Source of the DNA: Aquitalea magnusonii
GTDB lineage: Bacteria; Pseudomonadota; Gammaproteobacteria; Burkholderiales; Chromobacteriaceae
Length of the DNA: 64,000 nucleotides
Assembly (NCBI RefSeq): GCF_003202035.1
Contig: NZ_QJKC01000002.1
Coordinates: forward strand, 62,001 to 126,000
Direction: 5' to 3'
In this document: piece after piece, positions 27,275 through 37,293 of the stretch
Position numbering within the stretch: the stretch's first letter is position 1
Layout of the letters: each line of letters starts with the position of its first letter
Notes under the pieces: generated by a model
Told to the model about the DNA's origin: nothing
Database searches by the model: none
The model's input: only the letters and a program-made list of their open reading frames with translations
Position numbers and translations under genes: made by a program

Positions 27275-29869
27275 TCAGTTCACGGCCACGGTAGCGGCGA
27301 TGTCCTGGTAGTCCTTGATCTGGTCGAAGTTCAGGTACTGGTAAACCTCGGCACCCTTCTCGTTGATGATGCCGATATTGGCCTTGTACTCTTCCACGGT
27401 CGGAATCTTGCCCAGCTTGGAGCAGATGGCGGCCAGTTCGGCCGAACCCAGGAACACATTGGTGTTCTTGCCCAGACGGTTGGGGAAGTTACGGGTGGAA
27501 GTGGACATCACGGTGGCGCCTTCGCGTACCTGTGCCTGGTTACCCATGCACAGCGAGCAGCCCGGCATTTCGGTGCGGGCACCGGCCATGCCAAACACGC
27601 CGTAGTGACCTTCGTCGGTCAGCTGCTGCGCGTCCATCTTGGTCGGCGGAGCCAGCCATAGCTTGACCGGCAGGTCGCGCTTGCCTTCCAGCAGCTTGGA
27701 AGCGGCACGGAAGTGACCGATATTGGTCATGCAGGAACCGATGAACACTTCGTCGATCTTGGTGCCGGCCACTTCGGACATGAACTTCACATCGTCCGGG
27801 TCGTTCGGGCAGGCCACGATCGGCTCTTTCACGTCGGCCAGATCGATTTCGATCACGGCAGCGTATTCGGCGTCGGCATCCGCCTTGAGCAGTTCGCCCT
27901 TGGCAATCCACTCTTCCATCTTCTTGATGCGGCGTTCCAGCGTGCGCGGGTCGGCATAACCGTCGGCAATCATGGTCTTCATCAGGGTGATGTTGGAGCG
28001 CATGTATTCGACGATGGGTTCCTTGTTCAGATGCACGGTGCAACCGGCAGCGGAACGTTCGGCAGAAGCGTCGGACAGCTCGAATGCCTGTTCAACCTTC
28101 AGGTTGGGCAGACCTTCGATTTCCAGTACACGGCCGGAGAAGATGTTCTTCTTGCCAGCCTTGGCCACGGTCAGCAGACCTTGCTTGATGGCGTACAGCG
28201 GGATGGCATTCACCAGGTCACGCAGGGTGACGCCCGGTTGCAGTTCGCCCTTGAAGCGCACCAGTACCGATTCCGGCATGTCCAGCGGCATCACGCCGGT
28301 AGCCGCGGCAAAAGCCACCAGGCCAGAACCGGCCGGGAAGGAAATGCCGATCGGGAAACGGGTGTGGGAGTCACCACCGGTACCCACGGTATCCGGCAGC
28401 AGCAGGCGGTTCAGCCAGCTGTGGATCACGCCATCGCCCGGACGCAGCGCAACACCGCCACGGGTGGAGATGAAGGCCGGCAGTTCCTTGTGCATCTTCA
28501 CATCCACCGGCTTCGGATAAGCGGCGGTGTGGCAGAAGGACTGCATCACCAGGTCGGCGGAGAAGCCCAGACAGGCCAGGTCTTTCAGCTCGTCGCGGGT
28601 CATCGGGCCGGTGGTGTCTTGCGAACCCACGGTGGTCATCTTCGGTTCGCAGTAGGTACCCGGACGCACGCCCTGGCCTTCCGGCAGACCACAGGCGCGG
28701 CCAACCATCTTTTGTGCCAGCGAGAAGCCCTTGCCGGAATTGACCGGGTCTTTCGGCAGACGGAAGGTGGTGGACGGGGCCAGACCCAGTGCTTCGCGTG
28801 CCTTGGCGGTCAGGCCACGGCCGATGATCAGGTTGATACGACCGCCAGCGCGTACTTCGTCCAGCAGCACGTCGGACTTCAGCTGGAAGTTGGCCACGGT
28901 GGCGCCGTTCTTTTCAATCTTGCCGTCGTACGGGTAGATGTCGATCACATCGCCCATTTCCAGCGCGGACACATCCACTTCGATCGGCAGCGAGCCGGAG
29001 TCTTCCTGGGTGTTGAAGAAGATCGGAGCGATCTTGCCACCCAGGGTGACGCCGCCAAAGCGCTTGTTCGGCACAAACGGGATGTCCTGGCCGGTCGCCC
29101 ATACCACCGAGTTGGTAGCGGATTTGCGGGAAGAACCGGTACCCACCACGTCGCCCACATAGGCAACCAGATGGCCTTTTTTCTTCAGGTCTTCGATGAA
29201 CTGCATCGGACCGCGCTTGCCATCTTCTTCCGGCACGAAGGCAGCACCCGGACGGGTGTTCTTCAGCATGGCCAGGTAGTGCAGCGGGATGTCCGGGCGG
29301 CTCCAGGCGTCCGGTGCCGGCGACAGGTCGTCGGTATTGGTTTCGCCCGGCACCTTGAATACGGTGACGGTGATTTTCTTTTCCACTTCCGGACGGCTGG
29401 TGAACCATTCGGCATCGGCCCAGCTTTGCAGCACGCTCTTGGCGTTGGCATTGCCGCCTTCGGCCAGCACTTGCACGTCGTGGAAGAAGTCGAATACCAG
29501 CAGGGTTTTCTTCAGGCCCTCAGCGGCAATGGCGCCCACTTCGGCATCGGCCAGCAGGTCGATCAGCGGCTTGACATTGTAACCACCCAGCATGGTGCCC
29601 AAGAGTTCGGTGGCCTTGGCACGGGAAACCAGCGGCGAAGCCACGCTGCCTTCGGCCACGGCGGCCAGGAAGGATGCCTTGACCTTGGCGGCATCATCCA
29701 CGCCCGGCGGTACGCGGAAGGTGATCAGCTCGACCAGCAGATCTTCCTCGCCCTTGGGCGGGTTTTTCAGGAGTTCGACCAGTTGTTCGGTTTGCTTGGC
29801 GTTCAGCGGCAGGGGCGGAATGCCCAGTGCAGCGCGCTCTGCAACATGCTGACGGTAGGCTTCGAGCAT
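27275..29869 (-). CDS. acnB: Bifunctional aconitate hydratase 2 / 2-methylisocitrate dehydratase
   Basis: An 864-residue iron-sulfur TCA enzyme that interconverts citrate and isocitrate. The N terminus [22 protein letters not shown], the swivel-domain [14 protein letters not shown] and the cluster cysteines in [19 protein letters not shown] and [12 protein letters not shown] define AcnB rather than AcnA. The ATG at 29869 is preceded by AAAAGG. It is monocistronic, with its own terminator, and divergent from a LysR regulator 180 bp away, which might regulate it; that is only inference from position. Confidence 0.95.
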   Translation of the reverse strand: MLEAYRQHVAERAALGIPPLPLNAKQTEQLVELLKNPPKGEEDLLVELITFRVPPGVDDAAKVKASFLAAVAEGSVASPLVSRAKATELLGTMLGGYNVKPLIDLLADAEVGAIAAEGLKKTLLVFDFFHDVQVLAEGGNANAKSVLQSWADAEWFTSRPEVEKKITVTVFKVPGETNTDDLSPAPDAWSRPDIPLHYLAMLKNTRPGAAFVPEEDGKRGPMQFIEDLKKKGHLVAYVGDVVGTGSSRKSATNSVVWATGQDIPFVPNKRFGGVTLGGKIAPIFFNTQEDSGSLPIEVDVSALEMGDVIDIYPYDGKIEKNGATVANFQLKSDVLLDEVRAGGRINLIIGRGLTAKAREALGLAPSTTFRLPKDPVNSGKGFSLAQKMVGRACGLPEGQGVRPGTYCEPKMTTVGSQDTTGPMTRDELKDLACLGFSADLVMQSFCHTAAYPKPVDVKMHKELPAFISTRGGVALRPGDGVIHSWLNRLLLPDTVGTGGDSHTRFPIGISFPAGSGLVAFAAATGVMPLDMPESVLVRFKGELQPGVTLRDLVNAIPLYAIKQGLLTVAKAGKKNIFSGRVLEIEGLPNLKVEQAFELSDASAERSAAGCTVHLNKEPIVEYMRSNITLMKTMIADGYADPRTLERRIKKMEEWIAKGELLKADADAEYAAVIEIDLADVKEPIVACPNDPDDVKFMSEVAGTKIDEVFIGSCMTNIGHFRAASKLLEGKRDLPVKLWLAPPTKMDAQQLTDEGHYGVFGMAGARTEMPGCSLCMGNQAQVREGATVMSTSTRNFPNRLGKNTNVFLGSAELAAICSKLGKIPTVEEYKANIGIINEKGAEVYQYLNFDQIKDYQDIAATVAVN

Positions 29870-30030
29870 AGCTTGGGACCTTTTTGCTTGGGTTGTTTGC
29901 AATGAGTCAGCCGCCAGCGCGGGATCAACTGGCGGCAACCGTCCGGGGAGATTTCCTTCTACCCCGTTTTGATTGCTGGAAGATTACGCCGTCTGACCGC
30001 CAGTGACAAACGAGTAATCGAAACATCGTC

Positions 30031-30047
30031 TGTGAGTTATACTCACA
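30031..30047. promoter_or_regulatory. Palindrome overlapping the promoter of the LysR gene
   Basis: TGTGAGT-TAT-ACTCACA has perfect 7-bp arms and contains a LysR-type T-N11-A box (30033-30045). The -10-like TATACT (30038-30043) lies inside it, so binding would block the gene's promoter. Confidence 0.6.
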
Positions 30048-30049
30048 CC

Positions 30050-30994
30050 ATGAGCACTTACCCCCCTCTCAACGCGCTGCGGATATTCGAGGCTGCAGCA
30101 AGGCTGGAAAGCTTTTCCTCGGCAGCCGACGAGCTGTTCGTTACCCACGGTGCTGTGAGCAAGCAGATCAAGCAGCTGGAGGAATGGCTGGGCGTGCGCC
30201 TGTTTGACCGTGCCGGCGGCCGGGTCAAACTGACCGATACCGGCTGGCGCTACCTGATCCAGGTGCAGGACGGGCTGGACCTGATCGCCAATGCCACTTC
30301 GCAGTTGCTGCAGCCGGACAACCAGCGCCGGCTCACCATCAATTCCACCCCTACCATGGCCATGCACTGGCTGATGCCCAGGCTGCATGTATTCCGCGAA
30401 AGCTATCCGGATGTGGAACTGCATCTGGTGACATCAGACCGTGACATCAGCCGGCTGGACAGCCCGTTCGACATTGCCATCCGTCGCGGACCCGGTGACT
30501 GGCCCGGCCATATCGCCAAGCCTTTCCTGGAAGAATGCGAGCTGCCGCTCTGTTCGCCTGCGCTGCTGAAACGCTTTCCCATCGACAGCCCGGCCGACCT
30601 GGCGCAGCACACCCTGCTGTATGCCGACACCCGCCCCACCGCCTGGCAACGCTGGCTGACCCTGGCCGGCGTACCCGAGCTGAAACCGGCCTGCGGCTTG
30701 CATTTCGACCGTTTCTCGCTAGCCTTGCAAGCGGCGCTGGATGGGCTGGGCGTGGCACTGGGCCCGCTGCCAATGGCGCAGTCGCTGGTGGATTCCGGCC
30801 AGCTGGTGGCGCCCCTATCCAGCCCGGTGGTGCCGGTGCGTGATTACTGCTGGATCGTGCCACGCACGGCATCGGGCGACTCCACCGTGGCCTCCTTTTG
30901 TCGCTGGCTGGAGCAGGAATCCGGACAGATGCGTCCCTTTCCGGCCGCCGGACTCAACGACAACATGATTGCCCACGCCTTTCCGGAAGACTAG
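30050..30994 (+). CDS. LysR family transcriptional regulator, GcvA-like
   Basis: A 314-residue regulator. The winged helix-turn-helix is at residues 5-62 (PPLNALRIFEAAARLESFSS, ADELFVTHGAVSKQIKQLEE) and the rest is a periplasmic-binding-protein-like effector domain. The N-terminal signature belongs to the GcvA/AmpR branch. No ribosome-binding site precedes the ATG at 30050; instead a -10 box ends 7 bp before it, so the message may be leaderless. An in-frame upstream start at 29969 is less likely. It is divergent from acnB and convergent, with a 4-bp stop overlap, with a binding-protein gene. Confidence 0.85.
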   Translation: MSTYPPLNALRIFEAAARLESFSSAADELFVTHGAVSKQIKQLEEWLGVRLFDRAGGRVKLTDTGWRYLIQVQDGLDLIANATSQLLQPDNQRRLTINSTPTMAMHWLMPRLHVFRESYPDVELHLVTSDRDISRLDSPFDIAIRRGPGDWPGHIAKPFLEECELPLCSPALLKRFPIDSPADLAQHTLLYADTRPTAWQRWLTLAGVPELKPACGLHFDRFSLALQAALDGLGVALGPLPMAQSLVDSGQLVAPLSSPVVPVRDYCWIVPRTASGDSTVASFCRWLEQESGQMRPFPAAGLNDNMIAHAFPED

Positions 30995-31767
30995 GGCTGC
31001 TGCGGCGTCAGGCCCAGCTGGCGCATCTCCGGCGGCGCGGTATCGCGCGGCAGCCATTTATTGTAGATACGGCGGAAACTCCCGTCCTTCTTCATGGCGG
31101 CCAGCGCGTCATACCAGCGCCTGACGGTGCGCGCCGAGGTGCCGCGCGAAAACGCCAGATACAGCTCAAGCGACTCCAGCACCCTGACCACCTCCACCGC
31201 ATCCGGCGGCTGGTGAATATCCTTCAATACCGAGGCCACCACAAAGCCGCCCTCCACCCACAGGTCGTAGCGCCCACCCAGCAGCTTCTGTGCCGATACT
31301 TGCGGCGTGGGAGCCAGATCGACCTCGACAAAACCGGCCGATGCCGCGGCATCGGCAAAAATGCTGCCGCGATACGCCCCCACCGGCCGACTGTAAAGTG
31401 CCGTACCCAAGGCCAGCAGATTGCCGGCTTCGCCCTTGCGCGACAGCAGCACGGTCTGCGATACCGCCACCGGCCCGATCAGCGTCATCAGCTTTTCCCG
31501 CGCATCACTGCGCCCTACGGTAAACAGCAGCACATTGGGCGTGCTTTCCAGTTCGCGATAGCCACGCGCCCACGGTACGACCTCGATGGCCGTATTGTCA
31601 TGAATGCGTGCTTGAATCTCCCTCACCACTTCCACGGCCATGCCATCCGCCACACCATTGCGCTGAAAGGTGATGGGCGGCCACTCTTCGGTGAAGATGG
31701 ACAGGGCTGCAGCCGGCAGGGCAAGGGATAACAGAATCAGTAGCAGGAGAATCCGCATGGCAGTCAT
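30991..31767 (-). CDS. Periplasmic solute-binding protein (family 3), orphan
   Basis: A 258-residue exported protein. A signal peptide covers about residues 1-21 (RILLLLILLSLALPAAA), and the mature part matches amino-acid-type binding proteins (SIFTEEWPPITFQRNG, then GMAVEVVREIQARI). Permease and ATPase genes are not adjacent. Many orphan proteins of this type in this group act in sensing or have an unknown ligand. ATG codons at 31767 and 31758 are both possible; neither has a strong ribosome-binding site. Confidence 0.75.
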   Translation of the reverse strand: MTAMRILLLLILLSLALPAAALSIFTEEWPPITFQRNGVADGMAVEVVREIQARIHDNTAIEVVPWARGYRELESTPNVLLFTVGRSDAREKLMTLIGPVAVSQTVLLSRKGEAGNLLALGTALYSRPVGAYRGSIFADAAASAGFVEVDLAPTPQVSAQKLLGGRYDLWVEGGFVVASVLKDIHQPPDAVEVVRVLESLELYLAFSRGTSARTVRRWYDALAAMKKDGSFRRIYNKWLPRDTAPPEMRQLGLTPQQP

Positions 31768-31804
31768 CTCGCTCGGGTCATCGTTTATTGATAGCTGTTA
31801 GCGC

Positions 31805-31832
31805 ATGACGCTGCAGGCATATTCGTTATAAT
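31805..31832 (+). promoter_or_regulatory. Candidate promoter of fbp
   Basis: A consensus TATAAT (31827-31832) sits 71 bp before the fbp ATG, with ATGACG (31805-31810) at a 16-bp spacer as a weak -35 element. Confidence 0.5.
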
Positions 31833-31902
31833 GTGCGCCTGAGATCGAGCTGCTGTGCCTGAACCCAGCCAGTACCGCCCCCCACCGAACGCAAGGAACG
31901 CC

Positions 31903-32904
31903 ATGAGCCGCATCACCCTTTCCCGCTTTCTGATCGAACAACAGCGCAAGGCCGGCACCCTGCCGCCCGAACTGCGTTTGCTGATCGAAACCGTTGGCCG
32001 CGCCTGCAAGGCCATCAGCTACTCTGTCAACAAGGGTGCGCTGGCCGGCATTCTGGGTGAGGCCGGCACCGGCAACATCCAGGGCGAAGCACAAAAGAAA
32101 CTGGACGTGATCGCCAACGACTTCCTGCTGGATGCCAATGAATGGGGCGGCAGCCTGGCCGCCATGGCGTCGGAAGAAATGGAACTGCCCTATCACATTC
32201 CGGGTGAATACCCGAAGGGCGAATACCTGCTGATGTTCGACCCGCTGGATGGCTCATCCAATATCGATGTCAATATCTCGGTCGGCACCATTTTCTCCAT
32301 CCTGCGCTGCCCGGAAGGCATTGATCACCCCACGCAGGAAGCCTTCCTGCAACCGGGCACCAAGCAGGTTGCCGCCGGTTACACCGTGTACGGCCCGCAG
32401 ACCATGCTGGTACTGACTTTCGGCAGCGGCGTGCACGGCTTCACGCTGGACCGCGAACACGGCTCCTTCGTGCTGACCCACTCCGACATGCAAGTCCCGG
32501 AAACCACTCAGGAATTTGCCATCAACATGTCCAATATGCGCCACTGGGAAGCCCCGGTTAAGCGCTATGTGGATGAAATGCTGGCCGGCAAGACCGGCCC
32601 GCTGGGCAAGGACTACAATATGCGCTGGGTGGCCTCGATGGTGGCTGAAGTACACCGCATCATCACCCGCGGCGGCATCTTCATGTATCCGAAAGACGCA
32701 CGCGATCCGGACAAGGCCGGCAAGCTGCGCATCATGTACGAAGGCAACCCGATGGCCTTCATCATCGAGCAGGCCGGCGGTGCCGCCACCAACGGCTATC
32801 AGCGCATCATGGAAATCCAGCCCAAGGGGCTGCATGAGCGTGTGGCGGTTTTCCTCGGCTCGAAAGAAGAAGTCGAACGCATCACCGCTTATCATCAGCA
32901 ATAA
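31903..32904 (+). CDS. fbp: Class 1 fructose-1,6-bisphosphatase
   Basis: A 333-residue enzyme that hydrolyses fructose-1,6-bisphosphate in gluconeogenesis. The metal site [20 protein letters not shown] is intact, as are the [10 protein letters not shown] substrate segment and [13 protein letters not shown]. The start at 31903 has AAGGAA 6 bp upstream and yields the usual [14 protein letters not shown]. It is a single-gene unit with a terminator directly after the stop. Confidence 0.95.
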   Translation: MSRITLSRFLIEQQRKAGTLPPELRLLIETVGRACKAISYSVNKGALAGILGEAGTGNIQGEAQKKLDVIANDFLLDANEWGGSLAAMASEEMELPYHIPGEYPKGEYLLMFDPLDGSSNIDVNISVGTIFSILRCPEGIDHPTQEAFLQPGTKQVAAGYTVYGPQTMLVLTFGSGVHGFTLDREHGSFVLTHSDMQVPETTQEFAINMSNMRHWEAPVKRYVDEMLAGKTGPLGKDYNMRWVASMVAEVHRIITRGGIFMYPKDARDPDKAGKLRIMYEGNPMAFIIEQAGGAATNGYQRIMEIQPKGLHERVAVFLGSKEEVERITAYHQQ

Positions 32905-32912
32905 ACCAGTCG

Positions 32913-32939
32913 ACCCTGCCGCCACGGCAGGGTTTTTTC
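32913..32939 (+). terminator. Terminator of fbp
   Basis: CCCTGCC (32914-32920) pairs with GGCAGGG (32926-32932), followed by TTTTTT. Confidence 0.85.
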
Positions 32940-33009
32940 ATTGGCGGCCATGACAGCGCCGCCAAAGCGCCTATAGTGGTAAATGGCTACACAAAAAACG
33001 GAAAAGCGC

Positions 33010-33807
33010 ATGCTGTCCATTCAACACTTGATCGTTGCCCTGGCAGAAAGCTCGTCGGTTCAGGCACAAATCATCCGCAATGCCCTGTCCGAACTCGGCA
33101 TTACGCGCATGGAAGTATTCGAAACCGGGGAAGCCCTGCTGGAATACATCGGCAAATACAAGCCGGACGTGGTGATGAGCGCCTTCCACCTGCCCGACAT
33201 GACGGGCGGGGAAATGATTTTCCGCATGCGCGGCCACACCGAACTGCGCGACCTGCCCTTTATCCTGGTGTCCAGCGAAACCAATCCCGACCTGATCGAC
33301 CCGATGCGCCAGGCCGGCCTGATGGGCATACTGCCCAAACCCTTCGATCTGCCCCAGCTGCGCAAGGTCATCAACGACACCCTGGATTTTCTGGCGGTCA
33401 ACCAGAACGATACCGACAGCGACCTCGACTACGCCGACCTCAACATCCTGGTGGTGGACGACAGCGTGATGGCGCGTCGCCATATCCGCACTGTGCTGGA
33501 GCGACTGGGCTTCGAGAAAATCACCGAATCCTGGAGTGGCAAGGACGCCCTGCCGCTGATCGACAGCACCCTGTTTGATCTGGTGCTGACCGACTACAAC
33601 ATGCCGATGATGGATGGTTGCGAGCTGGCCAGCTATATCCGCACCCGCAGCATGCAAAGCTCGGTCCCCATCATCATGATTTCCAGCGAAGAAAACATGG
33701 AAAGGCTGGCCGCCGCCGAGGCCGCCGGTGTATCCGCCATCATGGGCAAACCCTTCGAGACCTCGGCGGTGCGCCAGGTGCTGCGCACGCAACTGGCGCA
33801 GCGCTGA
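33010..33807 (+). CDS. Response regulator with two receiver domains, first one degenerate
   Basis: A 265-residue protein made only of two CheY-like receivers. The second (residues about 144-262) has the acidic pair VVDDS (150-151), phospho-acceptor Asp195 in LVLTDYNMP and Lys in MGKPFE. The first (about 7-125) keeps the fold (MSAFHLPDMTG, LPKPFD) but has Ala58 where the acceptor Asp belongs and lacks the acidic pair. The ATG at 33010 is preferred over 32983 because a TATAGT -10 box at 32972-32977 puts the transcript start near 32984. It probably signals by protein-protein contact with a chemotaxis or cyclic-di-GMP partner. Confidence 0.83.
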   Translation: MLSIQHLIVALAESSSVQAQIIRNALSELGITRMEVFETGEALLEYIGKYKPDVVMSAFHLPDMTGGEMIFRMRGHTELRDLPFILVSSETNPDLIDPMRQAGLMGILPKPFDLPQLRKVINDTLDFLAVNQNDTDSDLDYADLNILVVDDSVMARRHIRTVLERLGFEKITESWSGKDALPLIDSTLFDLVLTDYNMPMMDGCELASYIRTRSMQSSVPIIMISSEENMERLAAAEAAGVSAIMGKPFETSAVRQVLRTQLAQR

Positions 33808-34647
33808 TCAGCGCGGCATCACCCACACCAGGCGCGCGCCGCCCTGTGCATCGTTGACCGCCTGGCGCCGCCAGTAGCCGGGAGTGGCGTAATCGCCTGG
33901 CAGGGTGGCCACGCCGTCCAGACGGCAATAACTCACTTCCTGATAGCCGGCTTGCAAGAGCTGGCTGCGTCCTTTCTGCCGGCTTTTGGCACAGGCCGGA
34001 TGCATGGCCAGCGCCACGCTGTCCGAGGGGGCCGACCCCTCCCAGCCCCGCACCAGCAGCAGTCGCGGCTGCGTCATCAAGGCCAGGCCATTCAATACCG
34101 CCGTCAGCAAGCCACGCCACGGTGCGGCAACCGCCGCCAACGGTGCTGCCAGCTCGCCCGGATAGGCCAGCTGCAAGGCCAGGCTATCTTCCACATCGGC
34201 CAGCCAGTCGGCACCTGCCAGCGAAAAATCCGCCCGCAGCAGCAGCAAGGCCACTTCCTGGCGGCCTGGCATCTGCATGACAAAAGCACCCCCTTCTGCG
34301 CCATCGACGTGCAGATAAAATGCCGCCGCCGGCAGTTGCAAACGGTCGGGCAAATGACCAGGGGCACGGGTATGCCGCAGCGCCTGCATCAAGCCATCTT
34401 CCAGATGTGCCATGAGCTTGCCATGACGGCAGAACTGTCCGTAGGCATCGGCCAGCCGCTGCTCGCTGGCGGTACGCGCCGCGACCGCCGGATAAACCTG
34501 GGCGGCACGCGTCAGCTCGCGCCCTACCAGCTCCTGTACCTGCTGCTGTGCCGCCGTCTGCTGCACTTCCCGCGCATACAGCTGCCCCACTCGCTTGGCC
34601 CATGGCCGTGTTGCCGCATAACGCTGTACTGCGTAAATCATCTCCAT
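33808..34647 (-). CDS. Hypothetical protein, 279 residues
   Basis: I do not recognise the family. The protein is soluble, with an amphipathic N-terminal half rich in Ala, Gln and Arg (VGQLYAREVQQTAAQQQVQELVGRELT) and a C-terminal part with hydrophobic strands (ALLLLRADFSLAG, PRLLLVRGWEG). No signal peptide or catalytic motif was seen. The ATG at 34647 has GGGGTG upstream. The stop directly abuts the stop of the dual-receiver gene (33807/33808). Codon use looks like that of its neighbours, so it is likely a real gene. Confidence 0.65.
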   Translation of the reverse strand: MEMIYAVQRYAATRPWAKRVGQLYAREVQQTAAQQQVQELVGRELTRAAQVYPAVAARTASEQRLADAYGQFCRHGKLMAHLEDGLMQALRHTRAPGHLPDRLQLPAAAFYLHVDGAEGGAFVMQMPGRQEVALLLLRADFSLAGADWLADVEDSLALQLAYPGELAAPLAAVAAPWRGLLTAVLNGLALMTQPRLLLVRGWEGSAPSDSVALAMHPACAKSRQKGRSQLLQAGYQEVSYCRLDGVATLPGDYATPGYWRRQAVNDAQGGARLVWVMPR

Positions 34648-34751
34648 CAAGCACCCCGGACAAGAAAAAAGGGCCGCATTGTAAGCGCAAGCAGCATGTC
34701 GCTACCAGCCCGCCCCCCTTAGGCAGCGTGGCTGCCGGCTGGCCAGAAAGC

Positions 34752-34778
34752 AAAAGGGCCAGACAATTAGCCTGGCCC
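34752..34778 (-). terminator. Terminator of the EAL-domain gene
   Basis: GGGCCAG (34756-34762) pairs with CTGGCCC (34772-34778) and runs into TTTTG on the reverse strand, 22 bp after the stop at 34800. Confidence 0.75.
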
Positions 34779-34799
34779 TGCACGGTCATCCGGTTTGTG

Positions 34800-36389
34800 T
34801 TAGCGATCTGTCGCCTCGGCCCTGCCAAGGCCGACGGCCGCGGGCACCCGGTCCTGGGTAATGCCGGAGTACAACCACTGCCGGAAGTGGTTCAGCGTCA
34901 TCGGTTTGCCAAAATAAAAGCCCTGCAGGAATTCGAAGCCTTTGACCGACAGATAGTTTTGCTGCCCCTGGGTTTCCACGCCTTTCACAATCACCTGCAC
35001 GCCAAGCTGATGCGAGGTTTGCAACAGGCCATCCAGGATATTGGTCTTGAAGCTGTCCTTGCCCAGGGCCGATACATAGCCCTTTTCCACCTTCAGGTAG
35101 TCAAAACCCCAGCGCCGGAGATAATTGCGGTCGGCGTGGCCGATACCGAAATCATCCAGCGCCAGCTTGACGCCCATCTGGCGCAAATCCTGCACCACAC
35201 GGTGGGTGACCTGATGTTCGGGCAGCGGATAGCGCTCGGAGACTTCCAGCACCAGCACGGCTTTTTTCTCACGCAATACCGCCAGCAGAATCTTGCAGTC
35301 CTCCACCAGGTCCGGCATGCCCAGATGTTCGGCGGCGATATTGATGCCGACAAAAAAACCGGGCGGCAAGGCAACCTGTTTCAGCTCCTTGGTCACACGG
35401 CGGATCAGGTAGCGGGTAAGCGGCACGATCAGCCCGGCATCTTCGGCTGCCGGAATAAACAGATCCGAGCGGATGGCCCCCTGCACCGGATGGCGCCAGC
35501 GCGCCAGCACCTCCACCCCGACACACTCGCCATGCTCTGCCGTCACGATGGGCTGATAGTGGGTAAAGAATTCGCGGTTGCGGATACCCTGGGCGATTTC
35601 CCAGCCGGTGGAGTTGCGCGCCACCTCGCGCCGCAGCAAGGACCAGGCCAGTACCAGACCAGCCAGCACCGCCAGCAGCAAGGTATCCGGCCGGCGCAGC
35701 AGCGAGCCTTCCAGCACGGACAGCCAGGATTCCTGCATCACGATGCTGAACTGGCCGCTGGGTGCGGGCAGGCTGTAACTCAGCCCCTGGCCGATGCTGT
35801 CATCCATGGGGTGCACCTTGCCATCCGCCGCCAGGTATTGCTCGCCCAGCACCATATAGGCCTGCATGTCGCCGGAAGCGGCTTGCTGCAGCAGATTGAC
35901 GAAGGCATCGCCGCCCAGTTCGATCATGCTGACACCATAGCCATGGCGCTGCAGCCGCAGCACGGCCTTGCCATCGCGGCTGCCACTGAGCAACAGCACC
36001 CGGCCATCACCCGGCAAGGCCGGTACATCCTGCCGCGACAAGTCGGAAGTACACGCCGTGCCATCCGCACCCACACGCAGGGCGTAACGGGCATGCGGGG
36101 TGGACTGCACCACCGAGGCCAGCATCTGCCTTGGCAGATCACAGGCCGCACTGACCGGCACCCCGTCGATACGGCCCAGCGCTCCATTGGCCAATCCGAT
36201 TTGCTGATCCAGCTGCTGCGTCAGCAGGCTTACCCGTTCATGCAGTTCGGTGCGATCCTGCTGCCAGGTCACCAGCAGCGACAGCAGCCAGCCAGTCAGC
36301 AGGCATGACGCCAGCGCAGCGGAATATACAACCGCCGGTTTGGGTGACAATGCATAACGCGACCATAGCGTCCTGACTTTTTTAAGCAT
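34800..36389 (-). CDS. Membrane-bound cyclic-di-GMP phosphodiesterase, CSS-motif/EAL type
   Basis: A 529-residue protein with a membrane helix near residues 19-41, a periplasmic sensor region of about 190 residues containing the redox-type cysteine of a CSS-like motif (VPVSAACDLPRQML), a second helix (LLLAVLAGLVLAWSLL) and a C-terminal EAL domain. EAL landmarks are GVEVLARW, GINIAAEHL and LALDDFGIGHAD. Two positions deviate from the consensus: the lysine helix reads KVEKGYV (usually KID), and the later AEGVET loop reads VKGVET. It should hydrolyse cyclic di-GMP, perhaps weakly. The start MLKKVRTLW is at 36389. Confidence 0.85.
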   Translation of the reverse strand: MLKKVRTLWSRYALSPKPAVVYSAALASCLLTGWLLSLLVTWQQDRTELHERVSLLTQQLDQQIGLANGALGRIDGVPVSAACDLPRQMLASVVQSTPHARYALRVGADGTACTSDLSRQDVPALPGDGRVLLLSGSRDGKAVLRLQRHGYGVSMIELGGDAFVNLLQQAASGDMQAYMVLGEQYLAADGKVHPMDDSIGQGLSYSLPAPSGQFSIVMQESWLSVLEGSLLRRPDTLLLAVLAGLVLAWSLLRREVARNSTGWEIAQGIRNREFFTHYQPIVTAEHGECVGVEVLARWRHPVQGAIRSDLFIPAAEDAGLIVPLTRYLIRRVTKELKQVALPPGFFVGINIAAEHLGMPDLVEDCKILLAVLREKKAVLVLEVSERYPLPEHQVTHRVVQDLRQMGVKLALDDFGIGHADRNYLRRWGFDYLKVEKGYVSALGKDSFKTNILDGLLQTSHQLGVQVIVKGVETQGQQNYLSVKGFEFLQGFYFGKPMTLNHFRQWLYSGITQDRVPAAVGLGRAEATDR

Positions 36390-36813
36390 CCACTTGTTCC
36401 AGTCACCATGCCCATGGCTGGTTGATCACGGCAGGTCGCCCGCTGACAGCGCCTGGCCTGGTTATTGTCATCATAGCTCTTATTACCCTTAACCCAAGCG
36501 GGATAAGGCTTGCAAGGATATCCTTTCGGATAAGGCAGGAAAAGCGTAGTTTTGCTTAAAACAGCTTGCGCAAGCGCTGCCATCGCCTGTCACCGCCCGG
36601 CCAAACCGCGCTGCAAAACGGCGGCGCTCAGTTTAACTGTGAAATGTGACGGCTATTATCACGCCCTCGCTTATAAGCGCAGCTAACAGAATGGGCCGGT
36701 TCGCGCCAAAAGGCGCCCCCGCCCCCGCCACAATAAAAATGCCGACAGTCGGAGACTGCCGGCATGGTCACATCATTTCCAGCGAGGCCGCTGCCTCGTG
36801 CCGCCTTGACGGC
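36390..36813. other. 424-bp region between the EAL gene and ppnP
   Basis: No gene is supported. Near the EAL promoter there is a palindrome AAGGATATCCTT (36514-36525) flanked by two direct copies of GGATAAGGC (36501-36509 and 36528-36536). The ppnP terminator is at 36733-36765. Confidence 0.5.
36733..36765 (-). terminator. Terminator of ppnP
   Basis: On the reverse strand ATGCCGGCAGTC and GACTGTCGGCAT form a near-perfect stem with a TCC loop followed by TTTTATTG, 49 bp past the ppnP stop. Confidence 0.8.
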
Positions 36814-37125
36814 TCAGCCGAAATGACACACGTAGTGCAGGGTTTCCAGCACTTCAATCTGGAAGGAGCTATCGCCCGGCACAGTGAAACTCTGGCCACC
36901 CTGATAGCTTACCGCTTCATTGCTGCCGGCCAGGGTGATACGGCACCGGCCTTCCAGCAACTCCATGATTTCCGGCGCACCGGTATTGAACAGCAGCTTG
37001 GACGGCAGGATCACGCCGACCGACTTGCGCGTGCCATCGGCCAGGGTAATGCTGTGGCTGACACATTTGCCGTCAAAATACACATTGGCCCGCTTGGCCA
37101 CGCTGACATTATCGAACTGTTCCAT
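36814..37125 (-). CDS. ppnP: Pyrimidine/purine nucleoside phosphorylase PpnP (YaiE family)
   Basis: A 103-residue cupin that splits nucleosides with phosphate to base and ribose-1-phosphate. The YaiE/DUF1255 signature is complete: [54 protein letters not shown] and the terminal YVCHFG. It is a single-gene unit with its own terminator, in nucleotide salvage. Confidence 0.93.
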   Translation of the reverse strand: MEQFDNVSVAKRANVYFDGKCVSHSITLADGTRKSVGVILPSKLLFNTGAPEIMELLEGRCRITLAGSNEAVSYQGGQSFTVPGDSSFQIEVLETLHYVCHFG

Positions 37126-37293
37126 GGGTATCCTTTGCTGGTGTTTTTGTTATCAACAATAAAATGATCGGCTAGCATACCCGAATCCGCTCGGACGGCA
37201 AGATGCATGAATGGGTCGCCACCCGTCGCCACTCAGCGCATGCCGCATGACATACTGAGCGCTTCTCCCACCCATACCAAGGAGCCCGGACCC

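Noticed and set aside
27713-29905. 730-codon forward frame opposite acnB
   Set aside because: acnB has full family support on the other strand; the frame is a codon-bias shadow.
30031-30047. Same operator as the TetR sites at 200-213 and 830-843
   Set aside because: The half-sites TGAGT/ACTCA are alike, but the spacer is 3 rather than 4 bp, and it lies on a LysR promoter with a T-N11-A box, so it is probably a different protein's site.
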